64,000 bases of DNA from Kastovskya adunca ATA6-11-RM4 (GCA_019359445.1 JAHHHJ010000010.1:1-64000), one strand, 5' to 3'; positions 10,771-20,019 are shown, counted from the stretch's first letter. Translations and numbers: made by a program. The notes: generated by a model from the sequence alone, not told the origin.

Positions 10771-11217
10771 ATGACCAGCCAAGTTGTCTTATTGGTAGAA
10801 GATAATCCCGATGATGAAGAATTAACTCTACTAGCTTTTGAAGAAAGTGGGCTTTCCCCGAACTTTGTTGTTGCCCGCGATGGCGTGCAAGCACTGGATT
10901 ATCTGTTTGCCACAGATACATTGACGAGCCGCAGACTCAACCCGTTGCCCACGCTTGTCCTGCTAGATCTGAAGTTACCCAGAATTGACGGCATAGAGGT
11001 TTTGCGCCGTATCCGTGCTGATGACCGTACAAAGTTACTTCCTGTTGTTATTTTGACTACCTCAAGCGAACAACAAGATCTGATAAACAGTTATAGTACT
11101 GGCTGTAATAGCTATATCCGCAAACCAGTAGACTTTAGCCAGTTTCAAGACGCAGTGCGACAACTAGGCTTGTACTGGCTACAGTTGAATGAAGTACCCC
11201 CGATAGCAAGAGTGTAA
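10771..11217 (+). CDS. Rcp1-like single-domain response regulator
   Basis: The 148-residue stand-alone receiver has the acidic pocket VEDNPDDEE, a phospho-acceptor Asp in LVLLDLKLPRIDG (about residue 62), the conserved Thr in VVILTTSSEQQD and Lys in SYIRKPVDF. The extended C-terminus (FQDAVRQLGLYWLQLNE) is typical of Rcp1-type partners of cyanobacterial multi-PAS and phytochrome kinases. It lies about 250 bp downstream of the big kinase. Its stop TAA overlaps the ATG of the next gene (TAATG), so the two proteins are probably translationally coupled. Likely role: phosphotransfer between the kinase and the EAL protein; this is inferred from gene order. Confidence 0.88.
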   Translation: MTSQVVLLVEDNPDDEELTLLAFEESGLSPNFVVARDGVQALDYLFATDTLTSRRLNPLPTLVLLDLKLPRIDGIEVLRRIRADDRTKLLPVVILTTSSEQQDLINSYSTGCNSYIRKPVDFSQFQDAVRQLGLYWLQLNEVPPIARV

Positions 11218-13082
11218 TGAACAAGCCAGTGCGAGTATTGATTGTGGATGACTCGGAAGAGGATTCAGAGCTGCTGGTCTATGAATTAGAACGCGGTGGT
11301 TACAACCCTGTTTATCTCCGAGTAGACACACCCGCCGCGATGATGGCGGCTCTCAATCAGCAGCGGTGGGATATTGTCCTCGCTGACTATTCAATACCGC
11401 AGTTTAGTGCCACAGTTGCCTTAGCGTTGTTGCAGGAAAAGCAGCTCGACATCCCCTTCATTATTGTTTCCGGCAGCATTGGTGATGAGACTGCCGCCGC
11501 CGCGATGACCGCTGGAGCTCATGACTATCTACTCAAAGCGAAACTTGCACGACTGGTGCCGGCGCTAGAGCGGGAACTTCGAGAAGCACAGGTACGCCAA
11601 GAACACAAACAAGCACTCTTCAAACTGGAATACCTCGCGTTTAATGACACCCTGACGGGGTTACCTAACCAAAGGTCGTTTCTCAACAGTATTCAGAAAC
11701 GCATCGAGCAAAGCCAGCGAAAACTCCACGGTTTGTTCGCCGTCTTGTTTTTGGATATCGACCGCTACCAAATCGTTAAATACAGTCTAGGGCACTTACT
11801 AGCTGAGCAATTGCTAGTGGCGATCGCTCGTCGCCTAGAGACGTACCTCAACCCTGGAGATATTTTTGCACGGGTCGGTACAGATGAATTTGCCCTACTC
11901 CTGGGAGATATTCAAAACCCCCAGTCAGCCCAAGACAGAGCCGATCAAATTCAGACAGCCCTAAAAACTCCCTTCAAACTCGATGGTCTTGTCGTCTCCT
12001 CCAGCACCAGCATTGGAATTGTCCTCAGCACTATTGGTTATGACCAACCGGAAGACTTTCTCCGTGGCGCTGACATGGCAATGCACCACGCCCGAACACA
12101 AGGTAGGGGCGGTTCGGCAATTTTTGATCGAGCCATGCAGACTCACGCCGTTGAACGCCTCCAGCTAGAAACTGACCTACAACGAGCGATCAAATGCCAA
12201 CAGCTTCATCTCAACTATCAGCCTATTGTTTCCCTCACGACAGGCAGAGTTGTTGGGTTTGAAGCCCTAGTGAGATGGCAGCATCCCACGCTGGGGATGG
12301 TTTCTCCGAGTGAATTTATTCCGATGGCAGAAGAAACGGGGCTGATTGTCTCTTTGGGGGAATGGGTACTGGAGGAATCCTGCCGACGACTTAGCCTCTG
12401 GCAAGAGCGATTTCCCAAAAGCTCACCTTTGAGCATTAGTGTCAATTTATCAGCCAGAGAACTTGTACAACCGGGACTAATTGAACGAATTGACGAGCTA
12501 TGCTTTGCCTTTCGGTTAAAAGCTGAAAGCTTAAAGCTGGAAATTACGGAGAGCATTCTCCTGGAAAATGCGGAGGCGGCGGCGACTATCTTGGCACAAC
12601 TGAAACAGCGACAAATCCAAATCAGCATTGATGACTTTGGTACAGGTTACTCGTCGTTGAGCTATTTGCACCGCCTTCCCATCGATACGCTCAAAATCGA
12701 TCGTTCATTTATCAGTTGCATAGACAAGCAGGGAAAAAATTTAGATATCGTCAAAGCGATCATCCCTCTAGCTCACAGTCTGAAATTAGATGTCGTTGCT
12801 GAGGGGGTGGAAACCGAGGAGCAGTTGCTGAAGCTCAAAGCCCTAGGATGTGAATATGGGCAGGGTTACTTTTTTTCGCCACCCCTAAATGATCAGGCTG
12901 TTGTTGCCCTAATTGCAACCATGCCGAGGATGGAGATAGAGAAAAAAAAGTTCGTTACCGCGATCGCGGATCATTCTTCAAGACGAAAAAATTCTGGCGC
13001 TGATGATTTTTTCAAGGCATCAGATAGCAGAGAATTACGCAGAGTATCGTCGAATCAAAGATTTTCCTCTACTACAGGATAA
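11217..13082 (+). CDS. Receiver-GGDEF-EAL protein, probable c-di-GMP phosphodiesterase
   Basis: The 621-residue protein has an N-terminal receiver (about 1-120, phospho-Asp57 in VLADYS), a GGDEF domain (about 135-300) and an EAL domain (about 315-565). The GGDEF active site reads GTDEF (221-225), a substitution expected to weaken or abolish cyclase activity. The EAL site looks complete: EALVRW (349-354), NLSARE, ITES, DDFGTGYSS and KIDRSFI. The product is therefore predicted to hydrolyse c-di-GMP under control of phosphorylation. The C-terminal 55 residues are basic and disordered-looking. The gene overlaps the upstream receiver by one base. Confidence 0.88.
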   Translation: MNKPVRVLIVDDSEEDSELLVYELERGGYNPVYLRVDTPAAMMAALNQQRWDIVLADYSIPQFSATVALALLQEKQLDIPFIIVSGSIGDETAAAAMTAGAHDYLLKAKLARLVPALERELREAQVRQEHKQALFKLEYLAFNDTLTGLPNQRSFLNSIQKRIEQSQRKLHGLFAVLFLDIDRYQIVKYSLGHLLAEQLLVAIARRLETYLNPGDIFARVGTDEFALLLGDIQNPQSAQDRADQIQTALKTPFKLDGLVVSSSTSIGIVLSTIGYDQPEDFLRGADMAMHHARTQGRGGSAIFDRAMQTHAVERLQLETDLQRAIKCQQLHLNYQPIVSLTTGRVVGFEALVRWQHPTLGMVSPSEFIPMAEETGLIVSLGEWVLEESCRRLSLWQERFPKSSPLSISVNLSARELVQPGLIERIDELCFAFRLKAESLKLEITESILLENAEAAATILAQLKQRQIQISIDDFGTGYSSLSYLHRLPIDTLKIDRSFISCIDKQGKNLDIVKAIIPLAHSLKLDVVAEGVETEEQLLKLKALGCEYGQGYFFSPPLNDQAVVALIATMPRMEIEKKKFVTAIADHSSRRKNSGADDFFKASDSRELRRVSSNQRFSSTTG

Positions 13083-13141
13083 AGGATGCGTCTCAACTTC
13101 AACCTCTATGTACGCTCTTGAGTAATCCTGTATAAAATAAT

Positions 13142-13705
13142 TCAACTAGGGGAACGTTTAGCCAAGTGATCTAAACCTAAAAACAAAGCAGCGATCGTAC
13201 CGGAAACACAAATTTCCCCCGATGCAATCTTTCCGATAACATCCTGAATCGGAATCAATTCAATCTCAACCGCTTCAGTGATATCTAATTGTTGCTTACC
13301 TGTGGGTTGAGCATTACTAGCAAGAATAAGATGAATTTTGTTGGTATCTTTAACTGGATTATCATACAAAATTGCTAGTTCAGTTAGCTGCTGTGCCACA
13401 TAGCAGGTTTCTTCTTCTAGCTCTCTGGCAGCCGCTGTTAGATGATCTTCTACTTGAGGATCGAAACTACCACCCGGAAGCTCAAGTAAGATTTTGCCAA
13501 CTCCATGACGATACTGACGAACGAAGACAATCTCTTGATTTGTTGTGACGGCTAGCACAAGGGCAATATCGGGTCGAATATGGACGAAATAGTCATCAAT
13601 GATTTTACCGTTTGGTAATTCAACCGTATCTTGCCTAACCTGACACCATTGATTATCAAAAACGAGTTGTGAGTGGAGCGGTTTCCACTTTCTAATAGCA
13701 GTCAT
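13142..13705 (-). CDS. Nudix hydrolase (ADP-ribose pyrophosphatase-like)
   Basis: The 187-residue protein carries a Nudix box from GGSFDPQVEDHLTAAA through RELEEET (about residues 77-99), including the metal-binding REXXEE core. The upstream FVRQYRHG (about 62-69) and the overall length fit the ADP-ribose pyrophosphatase subgroup, which cleaves nucleoside-diphosphate sugars. Substrate cannot be set from sequence. It is convergent with the EAL gene with a 59-bp gap and has no operon partner. Confidence 0.85.
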   Translation of the reverse strand: MTAIRKWKPLHSQLVFDNQWCQVRQDTVELPNGKIIDDYFVHIRPDIALVLAVTTNQEIVFVRQYRHGVGKILLELPGGSFDPQVEDHLTAAARELEEETCYVAQQLTELAILYDNPVKDTNKIHLILASNAQPTGKQQLDITEAVEIELIPIQDVIGKIASGEICVSGTIAALFLGLDHLAKRSPS

Positions 13706-14250
13706 TCAATTGATTACTGGTAAATTGTGGGGAATAAAAAATAGACCTCTTGCATAAGTCGAATAGACCCCCCTTAATCCCTCCTTACTAAAGGGGGAGA
13801 CTTGAAATCTTGCCCCCTCCCCTTACTAAGGGGAGGGTTGGGGAGGGGTCTGGTACATTTTTGCAAGAGGTCTAATCTGAGTAGACTAAATAAATAGATT
13901 GACTCTGGTCTGAACCGATTGTACTCGGTATAGTGCCATTTCCCTTTTAGGGGGCAATACATAGATCCCCCTCAACCCTCTTTAAAAAAGGGGAGCAAGA
14001 AAAGTATCTGTAGCAAGCATTTAGAGAATCGGTACAATACCTCTTTTCAATTGTGAAGTATTAGTTGCAAGCGAGTGAACTACTTGAGTTTCGGCAGGAG
14101 GAGTGTTTACCTCAGCTAAAGTAATGGCGATCGCGATCGCGTTGAATATAGGTGTGGATGCTGATGAGCAAGTGCCATGCTCTAATGCTAAAAACCACCA
14201 ACTTTTGCTAAACAGTAATTAAACTGATTGAAAAATCCTTAAAATCCCCG
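13706..14250. other. 545-bp intergenic region with repeats
   Basis: Besides the 133-bp MITE at 13742-13874 it holds a fragment of the GATCCCCCT palindromic repeat family (about 13963-14000) and two overlapping HIP1 octamers near 14127. No gene is visible. The promoter of the M48 peptidase gene presumably lies in the last 100 bp. Confidence 0.5.
13742..13874. mobile_element. 133-bp MITE, copy 1 (TIR TAGACCTCTTGCA)
   Basis: The element starts TAGACCTCTTGCA and ends TGCAAGAGGTCTA, a 13-bp perfect terminal inverted repeat. The interior is rich in AAGGGG/CCCCTT blocks and has no coding capacity. A second copy of exactly the same length sits in the opposite orientation at 31962-32094, and a longer relative at 48918-49075. 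This is the hallmark of a non-autonomous transposon moved in trans; no matching transposase is in the window. Confidence 0.8.
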
Positions 14251-15954
14251 ATGAAACTTCTCAGGAATTCGCTGTTGCTCTCTGTCAGTGTCCTGCTGCC
14301 TACTACCACGGCTGTTGTAGCCGAAACAATGGAATCGCGATCGCCTATGGATGTGATTGTCATTTCTGAGCCGCTCCCAACTCGTGAGGAAAGCATCTCC
14401 ACCCCCGTCGAAACAATTGTGATTCCTGATGTCACCCCTGTCGAAGACGACGTACCGGAGGTGACAGGGGCAACTGAAGCAGTAGAAGCAGAGGCGGCAT
14501 CTGAGGCAGTAACCAATGCTGAAGAGGTGGAAGTTGAAGAAGAGATCATAGACACGGAAGAAGACGCAGCCACCGCTACGGAAGAAGAACCTGCCCTCTC
14601 GCCAGAAGAAATTGCCCGCCAAGAAAAGCTGATCGAGGCAGACAGACTCTATATAAATGGGCAAACTGCCGCCGCCCAAAAGCTGTATCGGGAAGCAAAG
14701 ACCCCCTTTGAGACAGAAGCCGCAGCAACTCAGCGTCCTGAGCCAATTTACGAGCCTAGCCAGCTTTCCCCCGCCGGAAGTGTGTACTGGCGTCAGTCAA
14801 CAGCCGGGTTAGAGCAAAATCTACAAACGAAAGTTTTGGTACCTCTGCAGTTGTTAGTCGAGCAGTATCCAGAATTTATCCCTGGTCATTTGCGCTATGC
14901 TCAAGCGTTGAAAAAGTATGGGCGGGAAGAAGACTCCCTAGAGGTTTTAGAACAGGCGACAAATTTCTATCCCTATGAACCAGAGTTGTTGAAAGCCAAG
15001 ATTGTTGCTTTGGGCGAAGAGAAAAAATGGCTGGAAGCCTCTCTAGCGGCACGTCAGTTTGCCTTGTTTAACATCACCTCTCCCCAAGCAGATGAGTTTG
15101 CTCAACTCGCCGATCAGAATTTAGAACGCTATCAGTCTCATTTACGTGCTGACTTACGAGGAAGCGCGATCGCCAATGCGATTACAGGTGTCCTCGGCTA
15201 TGTTGTAACGGGAAATTTGTTCGGCCCGATCTCGGCAGTGCAAACCACGACTATGCTACTACGGGGTGAATCTGCTGTCGGCGAAAGCATCGCTAACCAA
15301 GCTCAACGACAGCTAACCTTAGTAGAAGACGAACAGGTACTGGAATACGTCCAGGAGATTGGGAATAAATTGGCGACTGTTGCCGGACGCAGCGATTTTG
15401 AGTATGAGTTTCATGTCGTGGCGGACGATCGCCTCAATGCCTTTGCTCTGCCAGGAGGCAAAATTTTTGTCAATGCGGGAGCAATTATGAAGACGAAATC
15501 TGAGGCAGAGTTAGCTGGTTTGCTGGCACACGAACTCTCCCATGCGGTCTTGTCTCATGGCTTCCAACTGGCAACACAAGGGAATTTGATTGCCAATGTG
15601 ACCCAGTATTTCCCCCTTGGAGGTACCGCCGCCAATCTCATCGTCTTCAACTACAACCGGGATATGGAACGGCAGGCGGATGCTTTAGGGACACGCATTC
15701 TCGTTTCGAGCGGCTACTCCGCCGATGGGATGCGAAATCTGATGGTAACGCTGAATGAGGAAGACCGCACGGGGCCTGTGTTTGCGTGGCTTTCAACTCA
15801 CCCAAATACAGAAGAGCGAATCCGTAATTTGGAAAGCGCGATCGTTGAAAATGGCTACAATCGCTATGCCTACGAAGGTGTGGAACGCCACAGAGAAATT
15901 CAAAAACGAGTGGCTACCCTGCTTAAGGAGCACGAAGAGCGTCAGGAGGAGTAA
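14251..15954 (+). CDS. M48-family zinc metalloprotease, exported
   Basis: The 567-residue protease has an N-terminal signal peptide (about 1-24, ending VVAE) and a very acidic linker (about 60-125, runs of E and D). A TPR-like helical region follows (about 130-300), then the M48 peptidase domain (about 330-550). The zinc site HELSH is at 427-431, with the third ligand in RDMERQADALGTRIL. Domain order is reversed relative to E. coli BepA, with the TPR-like region ahead of the protease. Likely role is quality control of envelope proteins. A single gene with no obvious operon partner. Confidence 0.87.
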   Translation: MKLLRNSLLLSVSVLLPTTTAVVAETMESRSPMDVIVISEPLPTREESISTPVETIVIPDVTPVEDDVPEVTGATEAVEAEAASEAVTNAEEVEVEEEIIDTEEDAATATEEEPALSPEEIARQEKLIEADRLYINGQTAAAQKLYREAKTPFETEAAATQRPEPIYEPSQLSPAGSVYWRQSTAGLEQNLQTKVLVPLQLLVEQYPEFIPGHLRYAQALKKYGREEDSLEVLEQATNFYPYEPELLKAKIVALGEEKKWLEASLAARQFALFNITSPQADEFAQLADQNLERYQSHLRADLRGSAIANAITGVLGYVVTGNLFGPISAVQTTTMLLRGESAVGESIANQAQRQLTLVEDEQVLEYVQEIGNKLATVAGRSDFEYEFHVVADDRLNAFALPGGKIFVNAGAIMKTKSEAELAGLLAHELSHAVLSHGFQLATQGNLIANVTQYFPLGGTAANLIVFNYNRDMERQADALGTRILVSSGYSADGMRNLMVTLNEEDRTGPVFAWLSTHPNTEERIRNLESAIVENGYNRYAYEGVERHREIQKRVATLLKEHEERQEE

Positions 15955-16265
15955 GCCGGGAATTTAACCTTTACTTTTTAGAAGCGATCGCCAAATTGAA
16001 TTTTCTGGGTTGAAATCAAGACTGTCCTCGTGGGTGCCGATTCCCAGCTCCTACAAGCAAGCCTAGGGAGGCAAGAAACGACAGATTCAACTGGGCTATG
16101 CAACATCGCTCTAAATTGGCTAGGATCTAGGAAATTCCTGTTTCAATAATGATTGAAGATCGGCATTGTTTCAGGAATCTGACCCAGTTGAAGTGTCTCT
16201 AGACATACTGAAGAAAGAAACTGCTACTATCACATTTCCCCTAAGCCTCTAAAACTTCGTCAACG
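15955..16265. other. 311-bp intergenic region
   Basis: No gene is visible. One HIP1-like octamer lies near 15985. The sequence just before 16266 should hold the promoter of the DUF3172 gene; no clear boxes or hairpins were recognised. Confidence 0.4.
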
Positions 16266-16805
16266 ATGAAACGCAGATCCAGACCCCCTGAACCCAAACC
16301 CCCAATCGATAAGCGATCTAACCCGATAAGCGCCTTATTTAACTACACTTCTCTGGCACTGATTGGAGGCATTTTTATCCTGGGAATTGGCATTGGTATC
16401 GCCTTTAGCTCGACGGCGTCGTTTAACCCAGAAAACGTTGCCTCTCGTGAAGTTATTGACAGGAGTGCGCCCAATCCTGAGCTTTGCGTTCAATATGGAG
16501 CCAGCGCCATGGTGACGGATTTGCGCGTTTACTTGACTCTCAACCCTTTTAATGTGTACGTGACTCAGCCAGCTATGCGACCCGGATGCGTTCTCCGTCG
16601 CAATAACTGGTCAATTCTAGAACAACGGAATCTTATCTCCTCAGAGCAGGTACGCGATTGCAAAAACCGGATGAATACCTTTGGCTACACAGGTACTCTT
16701 GAGGGTTCGCCGGAGATTACCTGTGTCTATCAAAATGATTCTGCGAGTAACTTGTTCCTCCAACCAGGAGCAACGGGAACGCGAACAGAAACAGATAGTT
16801 TTTAA
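16266..16805 (+). CDS. DUF3172 membrane-anchored protein
   Basis: The 179-residue protein has a basic, Pro-rich N-terminus (KRRSRPPEPKPP), one membrane segment (about 28-58) and a soluble C-terminal domain. That domain carries the DUF3172 features NPELCVQYGASAMV, NVYVTQPAMRPGCVLRRNNW and VRDCKNRMNTFGYTG. Four conserved-looking Cys residues suggest disulphides outside the cytoplasm. The family is restricted to cyanobacteria and plastid lineages as far as I recall, and its function is unknown. A strong terminator follows the stop codon. Confidence 0.85.
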   Translation: MKRRSRPPEPKPPIDKRSNPISALFNYTSLALIGGIFILGIGIGIAFSSTASFNPENVASREVIDRSAPNPELCVQYGASAMVTDLRVYLTLNPFNVYVTQPAMRPGCVLRRNNWSILEQRNLISSEQVRDCKNRMNTFGYTGTLEGSPEITCVYQNDSASNLFLQPGATGTRTETDSF

Positions 16806-16823
16806 GGTAGTTGTACTCAATTA

Positions 16824-16859
16824 AAAAACCTCAATGACATCATCGTTATTGAGGTTTTT
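16824..16859 (+). terminator. Rho-independent terminator after DUF3172 gene
   Basis: A 12-bp stem (AAAAACCTCAAT paired with ATTGAGGTTTTT) with a 12-nt loop, followed by TGTTTTTGG. The flanking A and T runs would let it work on both strands. It lies 18 bp after the DUF3172 stop codon. Confidence 0.85.
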
Positions 16860-16917
16860 GTTTTTGGCGATCGCATTTGAGATCCAGAATCCAGGGAGTT
16901 GTAGAATTGACTGCCTT

Positions 16918-17517
16918 CTAACTGTTGCTTGCTTCTGCTGACTCAAACTCAACCTTGTCATAAATATCTGCAAGCGTTATTTGGAATGAAAGCGAGTTTA
17001 GAGAAACTATTTCATCGACATCATCATACTCAGCAAATACCCAGCGTTTTTGCTCAGTTTTGAAGTAGTGCTCAATGTGCATCGTGTATTGATCTATAAG
17101 AAGATATTCCTGAAAACTAGGAATCGTTCGATAGGCGGCAAATTTTGCATCTTTGTCATAGCTTCTAGTAGATTCTGACAACACTTCAGCAATCATCAAG
17201 GGATTAGTAATAGTGTCTCGCCGTCCTGCTTGTAGTTGCAATTCACCTGAAACTACCATGACATCAGGATAGGTATAGATGCGTTTTCTCGGAATCCAGA
17301 GTCGTTGATCGGTGACGAACACTCGATAAGGTTGACGCTTGAACGCAAAATTCAGCGAACTACTGAGGTTCAGAGTAATTTGATTGTGATTAGGGGTTCC
17401 GCCAGCCATCAGGACAATTTCACCATTGATATATTCATGCCGTTCTTCTGAGTTAACCTCAAACTCAAGATATTCTTCAGGTGTGTAAACCTTTTTCTCT
17501 TCAGCTTGCATAATCAT
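16918..17517 (-). CDS. Uma2-family (DUF820) PD-(D/E)XK protein
   Basis: This 199-residue protein is of the very common cyanobacterial Uma2/DUF820 family, which has a restriction-endonuclease-like fold. It shows the N-terminal YTPEEYLEFE, the YINGEIVLMAGGTPNHNQI segment, the PDVMVVSGE strand and the catalytic-region motif IAEVLSESTRSYD, followed by YLLIDQYTMHIEHY. Biological role is not established, despite the nuclease fold. It is one of three Uma2 genes within 7 kb (others at 17866 and 23655), as is usual in large cyanobacterial genomes. Confidence 0.85.
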   Translation of the reverse strand: MIMQAEEKKVYTPEEYLEFEVNSEERHEYINGEIVLMAGGTPNHNQITLNLSSSLNFAFKRQPYRVFVTDQRLWIPRKRIYTYPDVMVVSGELQLQAGRRDTITNPLMIAEVLSESTRSYDKDAKFAAYRTIPSFQEYLLIDQYTMHIEHYFKTEQKRWVFAEYDDVDEIVSLNSLSFQITLADIYDKVEFESAEASNS

Positions 17518-17791
17518 TGGATTTTAATCTCCAAGGTTTCAATTGCCTGTTCCACTCCTGTTCTAACAAGTTCTCGCAGGAGAGCAATAGTAAAGAACTG
17601 CTGCAAGGTAGTGCTTTACTATTGATCCATACTTGTCTAACTCTAAGACCTAGGATTGTTGTTTCAGTTTCAGCTTGAGCGATCGCACTGTTAATCCTCC
17701 ACATTCTGAGTGTGCGATCGCATTGAGCATGGTTCTTGGTCAAAGCAGCGATCGCATCCTGTGCCAGGATATCCAGTGGTAGTTGCGTCAT
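17501..17791 (-). CDS. Doubtful small ORF, possibly a gene relic
   Basis: A 96-codon frame overlaps the start of the Uma2 gene by 17 bp. Its first 25 residues (MTQLPLDILAQDAIAALTK) look like the beginning of a small cyanobacterial antitoxin-like family. The remainder is HIP1-rich and shows no conserved pattern, suggesting a truncated relic rather than a functional gene. It starts directly beside a palindrome (17795-17817) that could be its operator. Confidence 0.25.
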   Translation of the reverse strand: MTQLPLDILAQDAIAALTKNHAQCDRTLRMWRINSAIAQAETETTILGLRVRQVWINSKALPCSSSLLLLSCENLLEQEWNRQLKPWRLKSNDYAS

Positions 17792-17794
17792 CTT

Positions 17795-17817
17795 GTTATC
17801 CCTGTTCTGGGGATAAC
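17795..17817. promoter_or_regulatory. Palindrome between divergent small ORF and Uma2 gene
   Basis: GTTATCCC and GGGATAAC form a perfect 8-bp inverted repeat with a 7-nt spacer. It lies between the divergent starts at 17791 and 17866. It could be an operator for either gene; no regulator can be named. Confidence 0.4.
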
Positions 17818-17865
17818 GGGAGGCGATCTCTCCTACGTTAAGATGTTAGAAATCGGTAGCCAATC

Positions 17866-18516
17866 ATGGTTGTTATGAGCCAACTGCAAGCGAAACTACC
17901 AACCGATACCTGGGTAAATGCAACCTGGAACGAATACCTTCTGGCAATCAACGATCCTAGCTCCGAAAAAGCCAGAGGCTACTACTATGACGGACGCATG
18001 AGGTTGGAGATGTCTGCACTTGGTAATCCTCATTCCCGCGACCATTTCATTGTTATTGCTGCGATTTCTCTGTTCGCGGGTGTTCGAGACATTGACTTCG
18101 ATGGTCATGACAACTGCACCTACCGCAAAACGGACTGTGCAGAAGCGCAACCCGATGTTTCGTTTTATCTGGGTGCGAATGCAGAAACAGTTCCTTGGGA
18201 AGTAACTATAATCGATCTCGATAGCTACCCACCTCCCGATCTAGTAATTGAGGTTGCCTACTCTTCCCTGGCAGATGACAAAGGTGAGAAACGTTTACTC
18301 TACGAAGCACTTGGAGTTCGGGAGTATTGGATTATTGATGTTCAAAATGTTCAACTGATTGCGTTTGAGATCCAGAATCAAGGTAGTCGCAGAATTTACC
18401 AGTCCCAGGTACTTCCAGGTTTGGATATTTCGCTGTTAGAAGAAGCATTACGGCGTAGTCGGCAAATGAATCATGGCAAAGTAAGTACCTGGTTATTGTC
18501 CCAATTTCAAGCTTGA
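17866..18516 (+). CDS. Uma2-family (DUF820) PD-(D/E)XK protein
   Basis: The 216-residue Uma2 protein is of a different subgroup from its neighbour. Key features are YYYDGRMRLEMSALGNPHSRDH, the QPDVSFYLG strand, the active-site-like PPDLVIEVAYSSLADD, and the YEALGVREYWIIDVQ motif that ends the fold. Codon 4 (ATGAGC) is an alternative start. The gene is divergent from the preceding small ORF. Function in the cell is unknown. Confidence 0.85.
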   Translation: MVVMSQLQAKLPTDTWVNATWNEYLLAINDPSSEKARGYYYDGRMRLEMSALGNPHSRDHFIVIAAISLFAGVRDIDFDGHDNCTYRKTDCAEAQPDVSFYLGANAETVPWEVTIIDLDSYPPPDLVIEVAYSSLADDKGEKRLLYEALGVREYWIIDVQNVQLIAFEIQNQGSRRIYQSQVLPGLDISLLEEALRRSRQMNHGKVSTWLLSQFQA

Positions 18517-18936
18517 GCGATCGCGCCGTTCAGCCTCTACATTTATTGGTGCGATCGCTCCTATCATTCATTACAATAGGCTGGTGAACACGCACCAGAG
18601 CCAACTCATGCTTCTGCGTTGCACATTGACGTAATGATTTGAAACGAAATTTGGAGTGTTGAACTACTAAGTCATTCTGTAACTATGCAACCCCCATGCT
18701 TCACTCCTAATTTAGGTTGCTCGCTCTTTTCATTAGGAGAGGCTGAGGATAAGAGAAATTAAATATTATTGAATGTGGATGTTGGGTTTTCTGACGTCAA
18801 CCCAACCTTCGGCGAGGAGCGGTGCTATGGCATTTGATAAGGCATAAAGGTAAAGTTGAGTGGCGGCAATTAACCTCGAACGAAACACAAAGGGTTCCGA
18901 GCCGTCTGCTACAGTGAGGCGTGAGGCTGCGCTGAT
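18517..18936. other. 420-bp intergenic region
   Basis: It lies between the convergent Uma2 and CHAT genes. Two HIP1 octamers occur near 18517-18560. No open frame, hairpin terminator or repeat could be supported. Confidence 0.4.
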
Positions 18937-20019
18937 TCAGTATAGATAATCGTCAATAATTAGGCTAGGCGGACGAACCAGGATAATACTCTCTGAAGCT
19001 AAACCATCCTGTGTAAAGAGTACTGGTGTATTTTCTTCAGGAATTCCTTCCAAAAGTAAAGCGGCTACACCCTGATCAAAAGCTTGCTTGATAGAACGTC
19101 CAAATCCAATCGCAGAGTATAACTGGGCAGCAAATACTCGCGCAGCATTATCGCTAATTGCATGATTCATGCCGATAGCTATGTCTACGTGTTGTATAAC
19201 TGCTTCTGCTTGAGCGTGAGAAAAGCAAGCGTTAAACACTACCATGCGAATGTTATCAGTGACGCTACTCATGGTCGTGACTATCGCTTCCTTACTTACT
19301 AACTTAGTGCTGCCATCATTAGTTTGAAAAACAAGTTCATTACTACTTGAACCGTGTCCACTGAAGTGGACAATGTGAGGTTTCAGTTCGTTTAATACTT
19401 GGAGAATATCAGAAGGACGTACTGCCCATCTAGATACGAGTTGAACCGAATCCCTGTGTTCTGACGCTCGAATTTTCTCTGTAATCGCACGTATTTCTTC
19501 ATCTAGCCGGAGTTGGTTTTGGTCGATAGGGTTTGACGCTAAAAAGAGAACTTTAATTGTTTCAGGCAATCGGGCTAAGTCGATAATTAAACGACTATCT
19601 TTAAGTTGATTCTGGAGTTGTGCTTGTCTCTCTGTTTCACGAGTAACTGTTTTTGCATGACGCAGTTCCTCATCTCGACGACGTTTAGCGTCAGCATCTT
19701 GCTTCTTCTGCTCTTGCTTTTCAGATTGCTCTAACCTTTGCAAGTTGCGGTTTATATCAGCCATTTTCGTGGAAATTTTAGTCTCTAAATCCGCCAATTT
19801 CTTTTGGCATTGAGCTAAATCTTTCTGCTTAGAGTCGAGTTGCCGTTGCTTAGACTGTTGAGTGCTAATGCTCGTACTGCTTGTAATACTTCGCCTGATT
19901 GAAGATATATAGTTTTGAATCTGTGCGATTTTATTACGTTCGCGTGCAAGCTCCTGCTCTAAATTGGCTTTTTCCTTTGTGAGTCGGGTAATGCTTGAAC
20001 GGTACAAGTTTATGGACAT
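18937..20019 (-). CDS. Coiled-coil CHAT-domain caspase-like protease
   Basis: The 360-residue protein has an N-terminal coiled coil (about 10-145, Lys/Gln/Glu-rich heptads) followed by a CHAT peptidase domain (about 155-345). The caspase-type catalytic dyad is visible: His222 in HFSGHG and Cys265 in VVFNACFSHAQA. The preceding strand KVLFLASNP is typical of short prokaryotic CHAT proteins. CHAT proteases act as effectors in several bacterial conflict and programmed-death systems. No partner (gasdermin, STAND, EAD) is adjacent, so the trigger and substrate are unknown. The gene is monocistronic. Confidence 0.85.
   Translation of the reverse strand: MSINLYRSSITRLTKEKANLEQELARERNKIAQIQNYISSIRRSITSSTSISTQQSKQRQLDSKQKDLAQCQKKLADLETKISTKMADINRNLQRLEQSEKQEQKKQDADAKRRRDEELRHAKTVTRETERQAQLQNQLKDSRLIIDLARLPETIKVLFLASNPIDQNQLRLDEEIRAITEKIRASEHRDSVQLVSRWAVRPSDILQVLNELKPHIVHFSGHGSSSNELVFQTNDGSTKLVSKEAIVTTMSSVTDNIRMVVFNACFSHAQAEAVIQHVDIAIGMNHAISDNAARVFAAQLYSAIGFGRSIKQAFDQGVAALLLEGIPEENTPVLFTQDGLASESIILVRPPSLIIDDYLY

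Noticed and set aside
14208-14679. Two long Ser/Thr- or Phe/Cys-rich minus-strand frames
   Set aside because: They are antisense to the acidic linker of the M48 protease and have the skewed composition expected of that.
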